Source: Sipunculus nudus (lineage: Eukaryota > Annelida > Sipuncula > Golfingiida > Sipunculidae). Taken from it: DNA of 64,000 nt. The stretch spans positions 35,197,229-35,261,228 of the forward strand of contig CM049314.1 of the NCBI GenBank assembly GCA_026874595.1. The letters run 5' to 3'. The translations under genes were made by a program, and so were the position numbers. The notes below the pieces were generated by a model. The model was not told the DNA's origin. It was given only the letters and a program-made list of their open reading frames with translations, and made no database searches. Positions 21,960 through 35,422 of this stretch are shown here, piece by piece (positions within the stretch are counted from its first letter, which is position 1; every line of letters starts with the position of its first letter).

Positions 21960-24180
21960 ATTAATATCATTATATGTGTCTGTGTCCCCACCGAAAACCT
22001 CTTCATAAATTATGTTTTATTTTTACCTTACAGACTGTATTTGGTCGTCATTATACGAACACAGGACCGAAGGGGAAACCGCTCACACATCACACGACAC
22101 AACAGATACACATCACAGAAGATCTCAGTTTAAATGCCAGTTCCGAGACTTGATCTTGCGCGTTTCATACGTTCATTTGTACTCATCTTTCTTTTTTATT
22201 TTGAATGATGCACTATAAATTAGCTGCATATCAGTCTGGGACCTATTGGTCCTGCAGGAATAACAATACATCATCTGTAATCTGGTCATATACTTTTATA
22301 AAAAAGAAGAATATTGGTGATCACGCACATCGGAGCGTCACATTGTGATTGTGTAAGGCAATTTGGAATAATTTATACCTCCTACAGGTGGCGAGAGGTT
22401 ATGATTTAACCTTGGTTGCTTTGTCTGACTTTACTAAAAACGTAAACGGATTTTAATGGAATTCCGTAGCGTGTTATATTTTGGAGGTATTTTGACTCAC
22501 AATAACATGTTTTTCTTTATTTAACGAAATCTTTACCTCTGAAATGGGACAATATTTTATCCCTGCCAAGTAACAGTTCCAACTACAGGTATGAGAGGAC
22601 CGCCTTTGATCTAGAGAACACCTGTGATTTCACTTAGCATTTTATGAAGATTTATACCCTTCTCTCTATGTGGCACAGTTTTACAAAAAATAATGGCGGA
22701 GGTGTAAATGTAGTCTGAGGCCTCATCTCTACTGTAGAATGGAAAAGCGTTCCACCATTAAAATAACACAAGCATTGTCTTAACAATATTTAATAGAATA
22801 ATTATGGCAATCTCAAGATTTCAACAGTAGTTCATTTTGTGATTAGGGCTCCGCTTGAGAAGGTCTCAGAGAACAATTTTTCTTTTGCAAAAATTTGACA
22901 GAACATTGACACCTTTGCGGGGATGTGTGCTTTCAAATTTCAATGTCAAGTAAGGTCCAATATCCTTTAGCAATAACTTTGTAGATAATATTGTGAACAT
23001 TATGATAACCGGTCATTTTAGATTATTTGTAGTGGTAAATTTCAGACTAATCTGACGTCCAACATGGCCTCAGGGCTGCCAATTTGAAGAACTGGCGTCC
23101 TCGGGGGCCCTAAATGAGGACCGTAAAGTTCCGTTTATTTTTTTTTCATATTGATTAAGATGCCAGCATAAAAGAAATTTATTTATCAATAATATCTTAT
23201 ATAAATTGTGAGCATTAAACATTTCAAAGAAACAAACTCTAATCAATAAGCGAATAAAAACCTATTTAATTATATATATCTGTTTAAGGAATTTAAGAAA
23301 TTTACCACCCAGGAAATCCGCGAAAGTAAAATACCTCCACGAATAATTGCCATATTACAGGACCATATGTAGTAAGCATGTGTCAGCAATAAATAAAGCA
23401 GTTCGGAAATAATATCTCCAGGATAAGTAAATCATTATCCATATATTAGATTACTCATTTTATAATCAAATATATATCCAAGAAAATATTTCAAAATATC
23501 AGAGACAGAAGTTGATGTCAAATTTTTCATTAGTTATCTAGTATATGCTTGGTTTAAATGAAGGTGTCAATAAGAAGACTCTTGTTTTAAAGTTTCACAC
23601 TTATAACATAAAAAATCAATGAGAATACTAATTTCATTATCATATGAATTCTCAATTGTTGCAAATTCTTTAACTGAAAAAATTGTCTATATTTATAGAG
23701 TCATTCTCATGCCGACTTACGTGTATAAATTTATTCTATTATTATGTCCCTAATCACATATCAAAAGATGCAAGCCTTAAATGTATCTTCCTTGTTTGGC
23801 TTTTTATCAAAGTACAAGTTTTGATTCACAGCAGGAGACAATTTCGAGACATATGTATAAATATATTTCAATTATACGTGAATTAGTATCAACTGTGCGA
23901 ACATTTGAGCATATATTGAACAATATAATATAGTTTTGATCCGTTCCAACATATTCAAGTTTATACATCGATTTTGATACAAAATTAATTTTTTTAAATT
24001 TATACGTGATTTTTTGTGTGTGTATTTTTTTTCTTTGTACTCTGAATGGAAATGTATTTTACTTTAAAGGCTTTAATAGAAATAAAAAAATATTGAAACT
24101 GTTTTCAGTGCTGATTAGTGTTTTCTTTAACGTGAAAGATTACTCAATGAAAGATAACACATATACAAGATAACACGGTT
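21960..24180. repeat. 3'-flank duplicon block, unit 2
   Basis: Begins after the SINE segment with TTTTTACCTTACAGACTGT and runs to the end of HNMT-like copy 2. It is nearly the same as 50130-52350 and more distant from 15734-17210. Noncoding. Confidence 0.7.
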
Positions 24181-24182
24181 TT

Positions 24183-25970
24183 TTAATTCACCGGTTTCTT
24201 GATTATGTATAGAATGGAAGTATTTGAAAACCAGTTGATTCCGTTAAGTAAATTGCTGTTTTTCTCTAATCTCTGAATGATTGTTGTCACCGTCATTGGA
24301 GAAGCAGTCATTCTGAAGTGCGAGGTGCCGGTAAGAAAATCCAAAATCTTGTCATCCTCTTCAAGCCCAACAAAACAGTTTCTGGAAATATTGTGGGAAA
24401 AAATATTTGTATTTCCTGATATACACCTTTCTTGTGATGTATGGGGCAACAAGATAAGAACAAATTGGACCTACCTTTTCAGTGAAAACAACAACTAAAA
24501 TGTTTCTGGATATCATAGGCTGAACATTAAATCAACTATAGGAAAAAAGGAAAGAAGATATTTACCAACATTTATAGAAGTAGGAATGCAGTGTTTCTTA
24601 AAAGTAAATCCCAGTTTGAAGCAGTAATTTTCCAAATCACATTCAATTACCGCACGGGGGATTTCAGGGAAATCTTTCATCAATCGAGCGTCAGGGCTAC
24701 CTTTAAAATAAAAAAAAAATCACGCTGGGAATTAGTGAAAGAAAATCGTTCACGATTACAACAAGTCCGTATTATAGAATATAATACACCCATGTATTTG
24801 CCAACTCCCTGTTTGTATTTATATTTGCATATTTGCGTATATTTCCTGATTATTGTGATTTTGACAGTTCATATTTATAACTATCATTGACAAATTTTAA
24901 ACTTATATTGGTCATACTTCTCATTTCTATCAACTCGTTGTGTTCAGACCATGAAACATGTTCATCGCTGGAAAGTTTATTACCCGTAATTATATGCAAT
25001 GCAAGAAGAACACCTCCAGGTTACAAGAGCTCATAATATTGACAATTCGTGATATATATAGCAACCTCTCAACGCCCGTCACACCATAGTGCGAGTGGAT
25101 AAAATGTATCAAATGGTAGACTCCCGCAGGCGGACCTTCATCTAGGAACATCTCGTATGACATTTCTCTCATCTGGAACTCAACTTTTGAGTATTCGCCT
25201 TTACACAATACACTTTGTTTGAAAACATTGAAAACATCAGAATCAAGATCGACTACCTTGTATTTGATTCTTTTTCAACTCCGGGACAACCTTCTGTAGT
25301 ATCTTTTTGTTCGGTTTTCGTAAAAAGAGTCCATTGAAACGTTGATTTCCTCATACTTCATCATAGTTGATTGATCCGTTTGACAAACTGAATACGTGTG
25401 CCTATTTCTTTACATGATTTTAAATGAGACATTTTAATAAATTTTTAAAACTTTTTTTCTCTCGATTCTTATCAATTGTTGTTTTATTATATTTTAAATA
25501 ATTGTTATTAGCAATTATAATTTAGCAATTATCTAACTTTATAATATTTATTCAAAGATAATTTAATTATGAGGCTTTGTCGGAACTGCACAGCTGAAAA
25601 GGTTTTTTTCCCATTCTTCAATAATATGTCATAAAATATTATTTCGAGATCGGAACTATTATCGGAACGATCGGTTGTAATCTCAGACAAGTTTTTTTTT
25701 ACTTTTATTATACAAATATCTTAAGTACCGAAATACATTCTATTCAATTGAGTTTTTCAGGTAGGTGTCTCTGCAAATTTTCTCTCGTTCGTTCTCCTCA
25801 CCCAGATACCGATACATTTATCTGTGATGAGAATGGGACGGTCTGAATAATACACGGGTATAATTCAGTTTTTCCGGGACACAATCTGTCAATGTTTGGC
25901 CTTTTGGCCATATTAAACTTGCAAATATAATCTGTTAAATATGCGTAAAACCAAGAGTTGTTTATCGGAG
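24183..25970 (-). pseudogene. HNMT-like copy 2 (class II), multiply disrupted
   Basis: Exon equivalents are 25750-25970 (exon 1 remnant), 24984-25319, 24566-24700 and 24183-24381. Exon 1 breaks off after YLKNSIE, losing its 3' half, the SAM motif I text and the donor. Exon 2 has lost its acceptor AG (TTTTTACG), has a 1-nt insertion after VPEL, an in-frame TAA where other copies encode Ser in LSPGG, and an insertion of about 15-20 nt near 25045. Exon 3 is 6 nt short but open. Exon 4 has a 1-nt deletion after AAACTGTTTT. It shares most of these lesions with copy 6. Confidence 0.8.
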
Positions 25971-25979
25971 CGTCGCTTT

Positions 25980-27125
25980 GAACACCTTAAGCTTTCTCAC
26001 AATAAGAAGAAATGCATAGACATGATTTTTTATTGTATTGCGCTAAAATAAACATGTTTATGAGTCGTGATATCAGAATAATGACCGGCTTCAAGGATCT
26101 ACCATCCATGCATGCTCATAACTTACTGTACATATGCGGCACAGGTATTCATGATGTAAGAGCAATTTGCCAGTTGAAAGGTAAAAGATTGAAATGATGA
26201 ATAGTACTAATATGAATGATAACATGCAGACCTATCAGATAATGTGCCATTAATATATACCAATTTCCACTAGGTCGATATTCCCTTGCGCCCCCGTTCA
26301 ATTATTAAGATTTTGCACACTTATTATTTAAGAAATTAGTATAATAATGGTTATTCTATGCGTAGGCTTTTGTTAGGTGAGATCACGAAAATTTTAATCT
26401 CGCGAATATGAAGCCAATCACAGTATATTCACCACCTACCTGACGAACATAATCTGCATCTTTGTTTTTAATTCCTAGGAGAACACATATCAGGCAAAGA
26501 AGTGCATTCTCGGCCGGCGCTGCGGTTAAAAGCTTGATGAGGTGGCGGAAAACATTTAAAATGCATTTTAAATGATGTTCCCCTTTAATATCTTAGACCT
26601 GTTTCATGAGTTTATGTGAGGACTGTAAATTTTCCTTAATATATTATAAATGTCATCTCATAGACACATCGACATATTTCTTGATGTGAGAATGTTCTAT
26701 AAATTAAGAATTATGACAATGCCATATGTTCGAACTGGACTGAATTGTAATGAAAATTTTCGAATCAAAGTGAATTACATCAATTTTTTTATATAACATA
26801 ATATAGATCCAATTTTTTTTTAGAATTATAAATGTCGAATACACTGATATTCATTTTACACATACTCCGGGACAGTTCTGAGACCTTGACAAATTGGTTC
26901 CGACTGGTGGCAGAACCGGGCACCTGATCAAATAAAATGTTATTATGTCACTGAGGTTTGCCGAATTATCTGTCAGCGCCATTCATAGCATATTACAGGT
27001 ATTAACTCGGATACGACACGGTGCATGTAGAGATGAGAATTTGTATTGAAACGTGTTCTGGGATAAGTCGATTTTCTCCTATATATTAAGGGCATTTATC
27101 GTCAAGGTTCATCTGCATCTTTATA
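25980..27125. repeat. 5' flank of class II unit, duplicated at 54125-56615
   Basis: Long near-collinear homology. For example, GATGAATAGTACTNATATGAATGATANCATGCAGA occurs at 26195 and 55672 (listed here as short phrases GATGAATAGTACT and AATGATA), and TTAAAAGCTTGATGAGG occurs in both. The second copy has an extra 1.3 kb at 54327-55645. No coding content is recognised. Confidence 0.65.
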
Positions 27126-27129
27126 ATGA

Positions 27130-29365
27130 TAAAATTTGTCTTTGGCGGAGGTATACACTCTCCCAGCTTAGTCATATTAAATAAGTGTGGCACACGGATG
27201 TGGAGAACTTCAAGTTTAATTTCACAATATTGAATTCATGCCCCAAACGTGATATATCGCCGTTAAACTTGTGTAAAACCTGTATAATAAGACCATTGTC
27301 GTTTCTGGCCAAAAGTGATCTTATTCGAAAGTAGATTTTGCGGTCAAGTCAGTTATAACCAATGTGATGGCTTATGTCTCCTCCGCGGTGGTCTTAACAG
27401 ACATTTGCCTAATAAGACAGGGGTGCCCCAAACAGGCTTTCCTGTTGTAGTAAAAATGTTATAAGAAACGTTTTGCTGGTCGTATTCGTTTATCGCTACT
27501 TTTAATCTTTAATGAATAATAATGATAATCACAGGAAGAAAGCGGTAAATTGATAAATCCTCGTTAATGGTAGGGACTTGCACAAAAAAATCATTTTTAA
27601 TTATCTTTGACATTATCTATATCATTGGATAGAGAAAAACAAATTATGACTTATGGCACCAAGCTAAAAATATTATTATTATCAACAAATGAGATATTTA
27701 AAAGGAAAGATCCTGAAATGTGCCCATTTTTGTTCACCTGCCCCGTTAATTAAGCCCTCCCCTAACTGTGACCACAAGAAGAGGCCAGAGGTACCCATGG
27801 GACACACACTGACAGCTGAAACCTCACCCTGACATACAAAGGCAGTCAAGCAAGACTTCTCCCGAAACCATACCCAAACACACTAGGAAACCACACCCAC
27901 TCACATTATGCCACGCCCCCAGTCACACAACATAGAACTTTTGGAAGAACAAAAATGAACTTTTCATGAATAATCTTTTTTTACATATAAAATACATTTC
28001 ATGTGAACTTTTGGCCACATGTTATTATTTGATTGCATTAGTTTTCAAACAATATAAAAACATAAAAAATATATCCATACGTATGATGGAAAAATAAAGG
28101 AAATAGACGAAGTTTATTAATACTGATTTTCAAATGTTCACAAATGAATGTCGGAATATGAAAAAAATATGTGTACCATAGTACAAAAATAAACAATGTT
28201 ACCATGTTCATTAAATAAATAGATATACAGAAAATCAATATGATTTATTGTTGTATGTTACTCAACGTGCTGAACAGGCTGTTCTTGTCCCCTGCTCAGG
28301 CATGAGGTACCTGAAATTAAATACGGGTAATTTTATAAAAAAAAGTAAGTATGCAGGTAATACAATATCTTTCAGTGTGTGAATTATATTTATTAACCTA
28401 ACTTCGACTAAACTGGAGCAGTGGAGGAAGTTTACAAATTATTTACAACTGCTACGTTGAATGTACACAATGTGTTATAAATATAAAATAATAATATCAG
28501 GCATATATACCATAAACTAAATACTGTTAGTAACAGAGTAACTAATAACAAAGACGCGCACGATCAACCATGGCATTACTGCCAAATTTATTATTATTTA
28601 CGTCCACTGCCATTGTCAAATCGGAAGGTGAAGCGTCCCGCACAGATCGCGACACGATCCGTCACAGAACTGTCAAACAGCGGGCGGTTACGTAATAATC
28701 AGCTGTCATTCTGACGGGTGACAGCCGATGAAACCACATTCTGACAGTTACCAGACAGTGAAATCACACTAAAAAAACTCATTTTTTGGCACCTGCGCCG
28801 ACATAAATTACAATGTTTACAAATCGGACGTGTTCTTTGTACCGCATCTGACTAAATAATATCGGTCTCAACAATGTATCATTCTCACAAGTTTGCCTAA
28901 ATCAACTTTGAAAAGTTGCGACCCCTATTTCGGTAGCTAAATATTGATATAACTTTAAAAAAATTACCAGCACAAGTTTGTCTTGGTTTTCTCTATCGAG
29001 CGGTAAACAGGAAATTTAAATCCGAGCATGCACAAAAGCGCTATAATCCGCGCAAAACAGGTACTGCGAGGAAGGCGCCGGTCACAATTCCTTATGGCCG
29101 ACCGGCGTGACAAGCGTGCGTAGCGCCGCCTACCGGAAATGTAAGTCCCTATTAATGGTTCGAGAGAAGCGTTTGTTAAAACCCCAACATGTCTTTATAG
29201 TTGCCGAAATAATCAGTGTATAATTCGGCATGTCTCATTCCTTTTCCTCACATAACGGAGATATACATGTCATATTGTCATATATTAAAATAAAAATATA
29301 CAAACTGTATAAAATCTAAATTTTGGTTTGTAAAGTTGGACTCTCTTTGATTTGATTAATTGTAT
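27130..29365. other. 2.2-kb segment absent from the sister unit
   Basis: Homology to the sister flank stops after ATAATGATA near 27135 and resumes near 29360 (ATCATCTTGTATTCGAATTTT, matching ACATCTTTTATTCTAATTCT at 56630). The segment contains no recognised gene, no terminal inverted repeat and no LTR ends. It may be an insertion here or a deletion in the sister. Confidence 0.5.
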
Positions 29366-29369
29366 CATC

Positions 29370-30275
29370 TTGTATTCGAATTTTATCAATCCTGTGTCCT
29401 TATCAGATTATATTCAGATTCGAAAAAGCCTGTGTCATCATCTTGTATTCAGATTACATCACGCCTGTGTCCTCATCTTGTGTTGATATTGCAGCCATCA
29501 TATTGTCCTCATCTTTTATTCAGAATGTAGCAAGCCTGTGTCCTCAACTTATGTTGATGTTGCAGCACGCCTGTGTCTTCTACTTGTTTTCAGATTGTAG
29601 CAAGCCTAAATCCTCATCTTATCTTGATATTGCAGCAGGCCTGTGTCCTCATCTTGTATTCAGATTACATCACGCCTGTGTCATCATCTTGTATTCAGAT
29701 TACATCACGCCTGTGTCCTCATCATGTATTGATATTACAGCCACCCTATGTCCTCATCTTTTATTCATAATGTAGCAAGCCTGTGTCCTCAACTTGTGAT
29801 GATATTGCAGCACGCCTGTGTCTATGTCTTGTATTCAGAATGTAGCAAGCATGTGTCCTCATCTTTTGTTGAGACTGTAACACGACTGTGTTCCCATCTT
29901 GTATTCAGGTTGTAGCAAACCTGTGTCCTCATCTTATGTTGATATTGCAGAACGCCAGTGTCTCCATCCTGTATTCAGATTTTTGAAAACCTGTACCCGC
30001 TTCTTGTGTTGATATTGAAGCAGGCCTGTGTCCTCATCTTATTTTCAGATTGTAGCAATCCTGTGTCCTAATCTTGTGATCAGTTGGCAGCAAGCTTGGG
30101 ACCTTATCTTATATATAAATTTCATGAAGCTTGTTTCCATTTGTATTCGGATTTGAGCAATCTTGTGTTCTCATCTTACATTCGGTTTGCATTCAGAATT
30201 CAAAAGGCCTGTGTCTTCATTTTATAATCAGTTTACAACACGCCTGTGTCCTCATCTCGTGTGCTGATATTGCAT
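29370..30275 (+). repeat. 35-bp minisatellite, array 1
   Basis: The unit is close to CAGATTACATCACGCCTG + TGTCCTCATCTTGTATT, 35 bp. It is repeated about 25 times with substitutions and alternates with a GTTGATATTGCAGC variant. Since 35 is not a multiple of 3 and the unit has few stops in the plus sense, reading frames of 65-110 residues appear by chance. Confidence 0.9.
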
Positions 30276-30364
30276 CAATTTTTTTTGGAAAAGATAAAGA
30301 CAAAAGCTTTCAAAGTAGAATATTCTTTCACGATATTGTATCAATATCGTACTTCATTGTTTAT

Positions 30365-30369
<5 letters not shown>

Positions 30370-30425
<56 letters not shown>

Positions 30426-30445
30426 AATATATATATAAGGGTTAG
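30370..30445. repeat. (AT)n microsatellite followed by GGGTTAGGGTTAG
   Basis: About 48 bp of AT repeat, then AT-rich text and two tandem copies of a telomere-type GGGTTA hexamer. Confidence 0.85.
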
Positions 30446-30449
30446 GGTT

Positions 30450-31050
30450 AGAAAGGCTTAAATATGATTATTTTTGTATTATTATTATATGCTAAAAATG
30501 GCTGAAAAAAGGTTTTACATTGTTTTTAAAACCAATATACACCATCAGTGTGATGCAACATCATCTCGAAAATAAACGACTGTTTGAAAAAATGAAGGAA
30601 AAAGCTGTTAAATTCATTTTTCTTTCTTAATATTATATAAGTATAGTGATTAATTGCTTAATCAGCAAAAATACATAATACATTGATATGATAATTGTTG
30701 TCAGTGACTTTTCCCTACTATTTGCAAACATATTGCAGTTTATTTGAAGTGAATATGTCAAAATTAAGCGAGCTATAAGCATTTACATACCTCTACCCCC
30801 TTATCAAGGCTACCTGTCCGCGGGTGCCGTGCGTAATTACAGGGGCTCTGTTTAAATTGCCTAAAAGGGTAGTGTATCCCAAAATAATCAATGTTAACAT
30901 CTTAATTCATTAATTGGACATACGTGGGGATCTAAATATACCTATGTCATAAAATCCCAGAGGGGGTGCACGGTGACCCCTCCTAGCCCATGAGCTATAG
31001 TAAAGGTCCTGCATACGCACAAATGGATAGCGACCCTAAAGGTGCTGAAG
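30450..31050. other. No recognisable gene
   Basis: AT-rich spacer between the 35-bp minisatellite and the next duplicated block. Nothing recognised. Confidence 0.4.
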
Positions 31051-31059
31051 TAAAATTAT

Positions 31060-31430
31060 GTAAGCACAAATAACATTTGGACCACATTGTGGGTTTACCT
31101 TGTTGGACAAATCATGTAGATTCTTATATTATCTCGCGATGGAGAAGTGGTCGGGTATTCGAACTAGTTTAGGTTTCACTATGTCTCTATGCCATAGGCC
31201 TATATTTCTACACGTAGGTCACTGAGACCGTGGGGTGATCACGTGGTCATCATGACGTCACCGCCGATGTCCCCAAATATTGGTGTATCAGGGTCGACAT
31301 TGAGATTCGATCACTGAGCCCGCGAGTACAGACATGACTGCCGTACGGTCTTAGTGATGTAAAACTGTTTGAACTTGATCTGAGCAGTGAGCTTTAACAT
31401 AACAATCATTATGTTTAAATTATACATATT
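31060..31430 (-). repeat. Dispersed block with tRNA-like boxes and TGACGTCA, copy 1
   Basis: Repeated at 32925-33165, 41310-41680 and 45745-46110. The minus strand has an A-box-like GGCATAGAGACATAG and a B-box-like AGTTCGAATACCCG about 15-20 nt apart, suggesting a tRNA-derived SINE. Perfect CRE octamer TGACGTCA at 31253-31260. Confidence 0.5.
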
Positions 31431-31649
31431 CTAATAGATATAAACACACAATTGCGGTATTAGGGCTTGTTACATACTCTCTTTAAAATATTATATTATA
31501 CAGATACATTATTATTTAAAATATTGTTTTCCGTGCAGAAAACCGCCTAAATTTTTTTTAAAATAATCACTTCAGTAGGTATTTGTAAATCTGCACAGTT
31601 CAATTACGGTTTCGGACTCCCTGACATGGCGGTAGCACACGCTCGCTGT

Positions 31650-31930
31650 CATTTTATACCCTGGCTTTAACCAGGGCGGTGACTACGGCACCTCTGGGCC
31701 CTTGGTGGGTATTCGTCCCATTTACTATGTCTTACAACCGAGAAACTCCAAATGCACACACGTTTGTGCGTGAAACAATGCCGTTAGTGACGACCTTACC
31801 AATAAGCCTTCAGAGCGCTCACGCTGGGTAGGGGCTGACCGTGAAACTGGTCAACCTCGGCTGAGATTCGAACTCACGACCTCCCAGCTTCGAGTCTTGT
31901 GCCCTACCCCTGAGCCACAGTTGTCGGTTT
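31650..31930 (-). repeat. tRNA-like SINE segment, copy 2
   Basis: Relative of 21720-21955. The B-box-like GAGTTCGAATCTC and A-box-like text lie on the minus strand at 31860-31925. The body begins at CTGGCTTTAACCAGG near 31660. Confidence 0.55.
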
Positions 31931-31934
31931 AGAT

Positions 31935-32710
31935 ACATTAATGTTTGTTTCTGTGTCTGTCTCTACACTGTTAAATTCTTTGATAATTATAATTCATTTT
32001 TACCTTGCAGACTGTGATTGCTCACACAGCACATGACACAATAGATTTCCATCACTGGAGATTCTTTGTTCTTCAGTTTAATTGCCAGCCCAGGAACTTC
32101 CCTTGCGCGTTTCATAATTTTATGTGTACTCATTGTGCTTATACTCTTTTTCGTATTGAAAATTTCGCTAATCAATCTGGCAACACCTTATAGACCTATT
32201 GGTCCTGCAAGTATAACATTACATTATCTGTGAACAGGTAATAAAGGTGATCATGCACACCGGTGCGCCCCCTTGTGTTATCGTATAAAGTACTTCGGAA
32301 TGGGTCATCTGATACCACAGACAAGTGGCGAGATGTTGTTTTAACCTTGGCTATTTGCTTACTAAGACTTATGAAGGGGCCGCCTTTGTTCTAGAGAACA
32401 CCTGTTTTCCGACTAAGTATTGAGTGAACATGACAACCCTTTTTTTATGTGACAGACAGCACAGTTTGATAAATAAAATAGCGGAGCTATATATGTAGGT
32501 TGTGGCAGCATTTCCACTTTGGAATGATAAAGTGTTCGACCATTAAAATAACACATACATTAGCTTCTTAATAGTAAATGGAATAGCTATTGTATTTTCA
32601 TGTTTTCAACAGTAGTTCGTTTTGTGAGAAAGAGAATGTGCCCATGAGGGCGCCAGCTCTATCGCACTACAAAACTGCCTAATATCCTATGGCCGCCAGA
32701 ACAAAATCAA
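31935..32710. repeat. Orphan 3'-flank duplicon block (no gene attached)
   Basis: Carries the landmarks TTTTTACCTTGCAGACTGTG, GACCTATTGGTCCTGCA, CCGCCTTTGTTCTAGAGAAC and ATGGCCGCCAGA in the usual order, with a 120-bp gap near 32360. It stops where the HNMT-proximal part should begin and runs into the (ATT)n-family core. Confidence 0.65.
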
Positions 32711-32734
32711 TGTACACATTAGCAACACAACTCA

Positions 32735-32840
32735 AATATTTCAGACAGAAAAAATCCTGCAGAAAGATATTTGACCAATCAAGTAAGAGCGTATGGATGA
32801 AATCACCCGCAGGCGTCCATCAAGATAAACTTGGCTTCTC
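32735..32840 (-). repeat. (ATT)n-family repeat core, copy d
   Basis: Reverse complement of 1-95, from ATCCTGCAGAAAGATATTTGACC to GATAAACTTGGC. The (AAT)n tail is not present. Confidence 0.6.
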
Positions 32841-32924
32841 TTACGTTCATCCTCAGAATTAAGTTACTTTGGACGATTCGACAGAGACCTCTATAGGCAA
32901 AACTTGTATTAAGAGACGGCGACA

Positions 32925-33165
32925 CACAGGAGTAGTAATGGGGAAGTCCTCGAGTATTCGAACTGGTTTCAGGTTTACTATGTCTGTATGCCAAAGGCCT
33001 TTATTTTTACACGTAGGTCACTGAGACCGTGGTGTGGTCTATTGGACATCATGACGTCACCGCCGATGTTCCAGGATACTGGTGTACCAGTGTGGATATT
33101 GAGATTCGGGAATGTGCAACTGTTTGAACTTGATCTGAGCGGCGAGCGTTAACATATCAATCATT
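32925..33165 (-). repeat. Dispersed block with TGACGTCA, copy 2
   Basis: Second copy of the block at 31060-31430. CRE octamer at 33052-33059. Confidence 0.5.
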
Positions 33166-33186
33166 ATGCTATATTTTTACAAATTC

Positions 33187-33188
<2 letters not shown>

Positions 33189-33241
<53 letters not shown>

Positions 33242-33304
33242 ACAGAGGTAATTTTTTTGCAGTATAGTGGAGAGTCGCGTTAAACCCCCTGAACCCTTCT
33301 GAAT

Positions 33305-33376
<72 letters not shown>
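33189..33376. repeat. Two (AT)n tracts
   Basis: AT runs at 33190-33237 and 33309-33374 separated by about 70 bp. That spacer resembles 41680-41738, which also lies beside (AT)n tracts. Confidence 0.9.
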
Positions 33377-33382
<6 letters not shown>

Positions 33383-33589
33383 TATCATGGAACTTGGTGT
33401 TAGATCATGTTACATACTCTCTTTTAAATATTATATTATACAGATACATTATTTTTTAAATATTTTTTCCGTGTTGGAAACCGCCTAAATTTTGTTTAAA
33501 ATGACAACTAGGTATTTGTACATCTGCACAATTCCATTCCGGGTTCGAACTACGTGACATGGCAGTATCACACGCTTAATGTAATTTTA

Positions 33590-33770
33590 TATCTTGTCGT
33601 TTACCAGACCCGGTGACTACTGCACCTGCGTCGCCTGGGTGGGTTATCGTCTCGATTGCAATATCATACGACCGAGAAACCCCAACAGCACACTCGTTTG
33701 TGCGTGAAAAAAATGCCTTTTGGCACGGCCTTCCCATTAAGCCTGCAGAGCGCTTAACTTTACAGACTGT
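33590..33770. repeat. SINE-like body, copy 3 (tRNA-like part missing)
   Basis: Matches the body of the other copies (CCGGTGACTACTGCACC, CCTGGGTGGGTTATCG, AACAGCACACTCGTTTGTGCGTG). It joins directly to TTTACAGACTGTGATTG, lacking the tRNA-like region. Confidence 0.5.
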
Positions 33771-35420
33771 GATTGAGAGAACGGGAAACCGCTCACACAT
33801 GACACAATAGATTCCCACAACAGAGGATTCTTAGTTTCTCATTTTAACTGCAATCTCCGAGACTTCGACGATTGCGCGTTTCATACCTTTATGTGTACTC
33901 ATTGTACTCATACTCTTTGTCGTTTTGAAAATTGTTGCTAATCAATTTGATAACAACTCAGAGACCTATTGGTCCTGCAAGTTTAAGAGTACATAATCTG
34001 TAATCAGGTTATATCTTAAAAAAATAAAGGTGATCACGCACACCGGAGCGCCCCCTTGTGATCGTATAAGGCACTGTGGAACAAGTCATCTGATACCTTC
34101 GATAGGTGGCGAGATGTTATGTTTTAACCTTGGCTATTTGCCTGGTATGACTTCACTAAAAATATGATGGGATTTTCATTGAATTTATTGGCGTGTTATA
34201 TAATGGACGTCATCTGACTCCCCATAATTTTTTTTTTATTTTAAGGGATTTATGCCTATGCAATGGAGCAATATATTTTTGGATGTCAGGTAACTGGTCC
34301 ATTCACTGGTATAAAGGGGGCCGCCTTTGTTCTAGGGAACATCTGTTTCCTACTTAGTATTTAGTTAACATTAAACACCTTTTCTCTGTGGCAGACAACA
34401 CAGTATGATAAAGAAAATGGCGGAGCTATATATGTAGTACGAGGCGTCTACTTTGGAATGATAAAGTGTTCGACCATTAAAATAACGTATACATTAGCTT
34501 CAAAATATTTCATTGAATAACTATTGTATTCTCATGTTTTCAACTGTAATTCGTTTTGTAATTAGGAAAAGGTACCTATATGGACGCCAGTCTTATCGCA
34601 GAAACTACCATTTCAAGTTTATTGAATTCTTAAATTCAATCAGTCTATATTTGTTGGGTTAATCTCATGCTGATTTACGTGCATAATTATTTTACAGATG
34701 TATCTTCCTGATGTGGCTTTTTATATAAAAGTACAAGTTTGGATTCACAACCAGAGATAATTGCAAGACAAATGTTTCAATTATATTTTAATTACACGTA
34801 AATTATATGCACTGTGCGATCATTTGAACAATATTGATGAATATATTTAGTTTCGATCCGTTCCAATATATTCATGTCGATACATTTGTTATAATACAAC
34901 ATTGAATCTGAAAAAAATCATACGTGGAAATTTATGTGCATTTTTTTCATTGTAAACTGAATGGAAATATATTTTGCATCAAAGGTAAAAATAAGAATAT
35001 ATTTTTTATATGGTTTCATTACTGGTTAGTGTTGTCTTCAACATGAAAGATTAAACAATGAAAGATAAGACATTTCAGGTTATAATTTCATCTTTTTTTA
35101 TTATGTATAGAACAGAAGTATTTGTGAACAAGAGGATTCCGTTAAGTAAAGTGTTGTTCTCCTGTAATTTTGAGGAATATAATATAGTTTCGATCCGTCC
35201 CAATATATTCAAGTCGATACATGGATTAGGATAGAAAAGTGAATTAAAAGCTGTATACGTGAAATTTTATGTGCATTTTTTTGTCAGTGTACACTGAACG
35301 GAATTATATTTTGCTTCGAAGGTATAATTAATTATCTAATTTTTTAAAATGGTTTCGGTACTGGTTAGTGTTAATGTCAAAGTTAAGATTTTACACTATG
35401 AAAGATAAGACATTCACGGT
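33770..35420. repeat. 3'-flank duplicon block, unit 3, with internal repeat
   Basis: Same landmarks as 15734-17210. A HNMT-proximal stretch is partly duplicated within it: TAGAACAGAAGTATTTGTGAAC at 35108 (a partial exon 4 tail) and again at 35450. A small unequal exchange therefore happened at the 3' end of copy 3. Confidence 0.65.
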
Positions 35421-35422
35421 TT

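Noticed and set aside
29443-29775. Cys/Ser/Ile-rich 65-110 residue frames over 29.4-30.3 kb and 56.6-57.7 kb, resembling repeat proteins
   Set aside because: The 35-bp unit is not a multiple of 3, and the frames occur in more than one phase with no start context or splice sites. They come from the minisatellite.
29370-30275. CRISPR-like array (35-bp periodic repeats)
   Set aside because: Units are directly adjacent with no unique spacers, and the genome is eukaryotic.
30432-30446. Interstitial telomere repeat
   Set aside because: Only two GGGTTA units; too short to mean more than chance.
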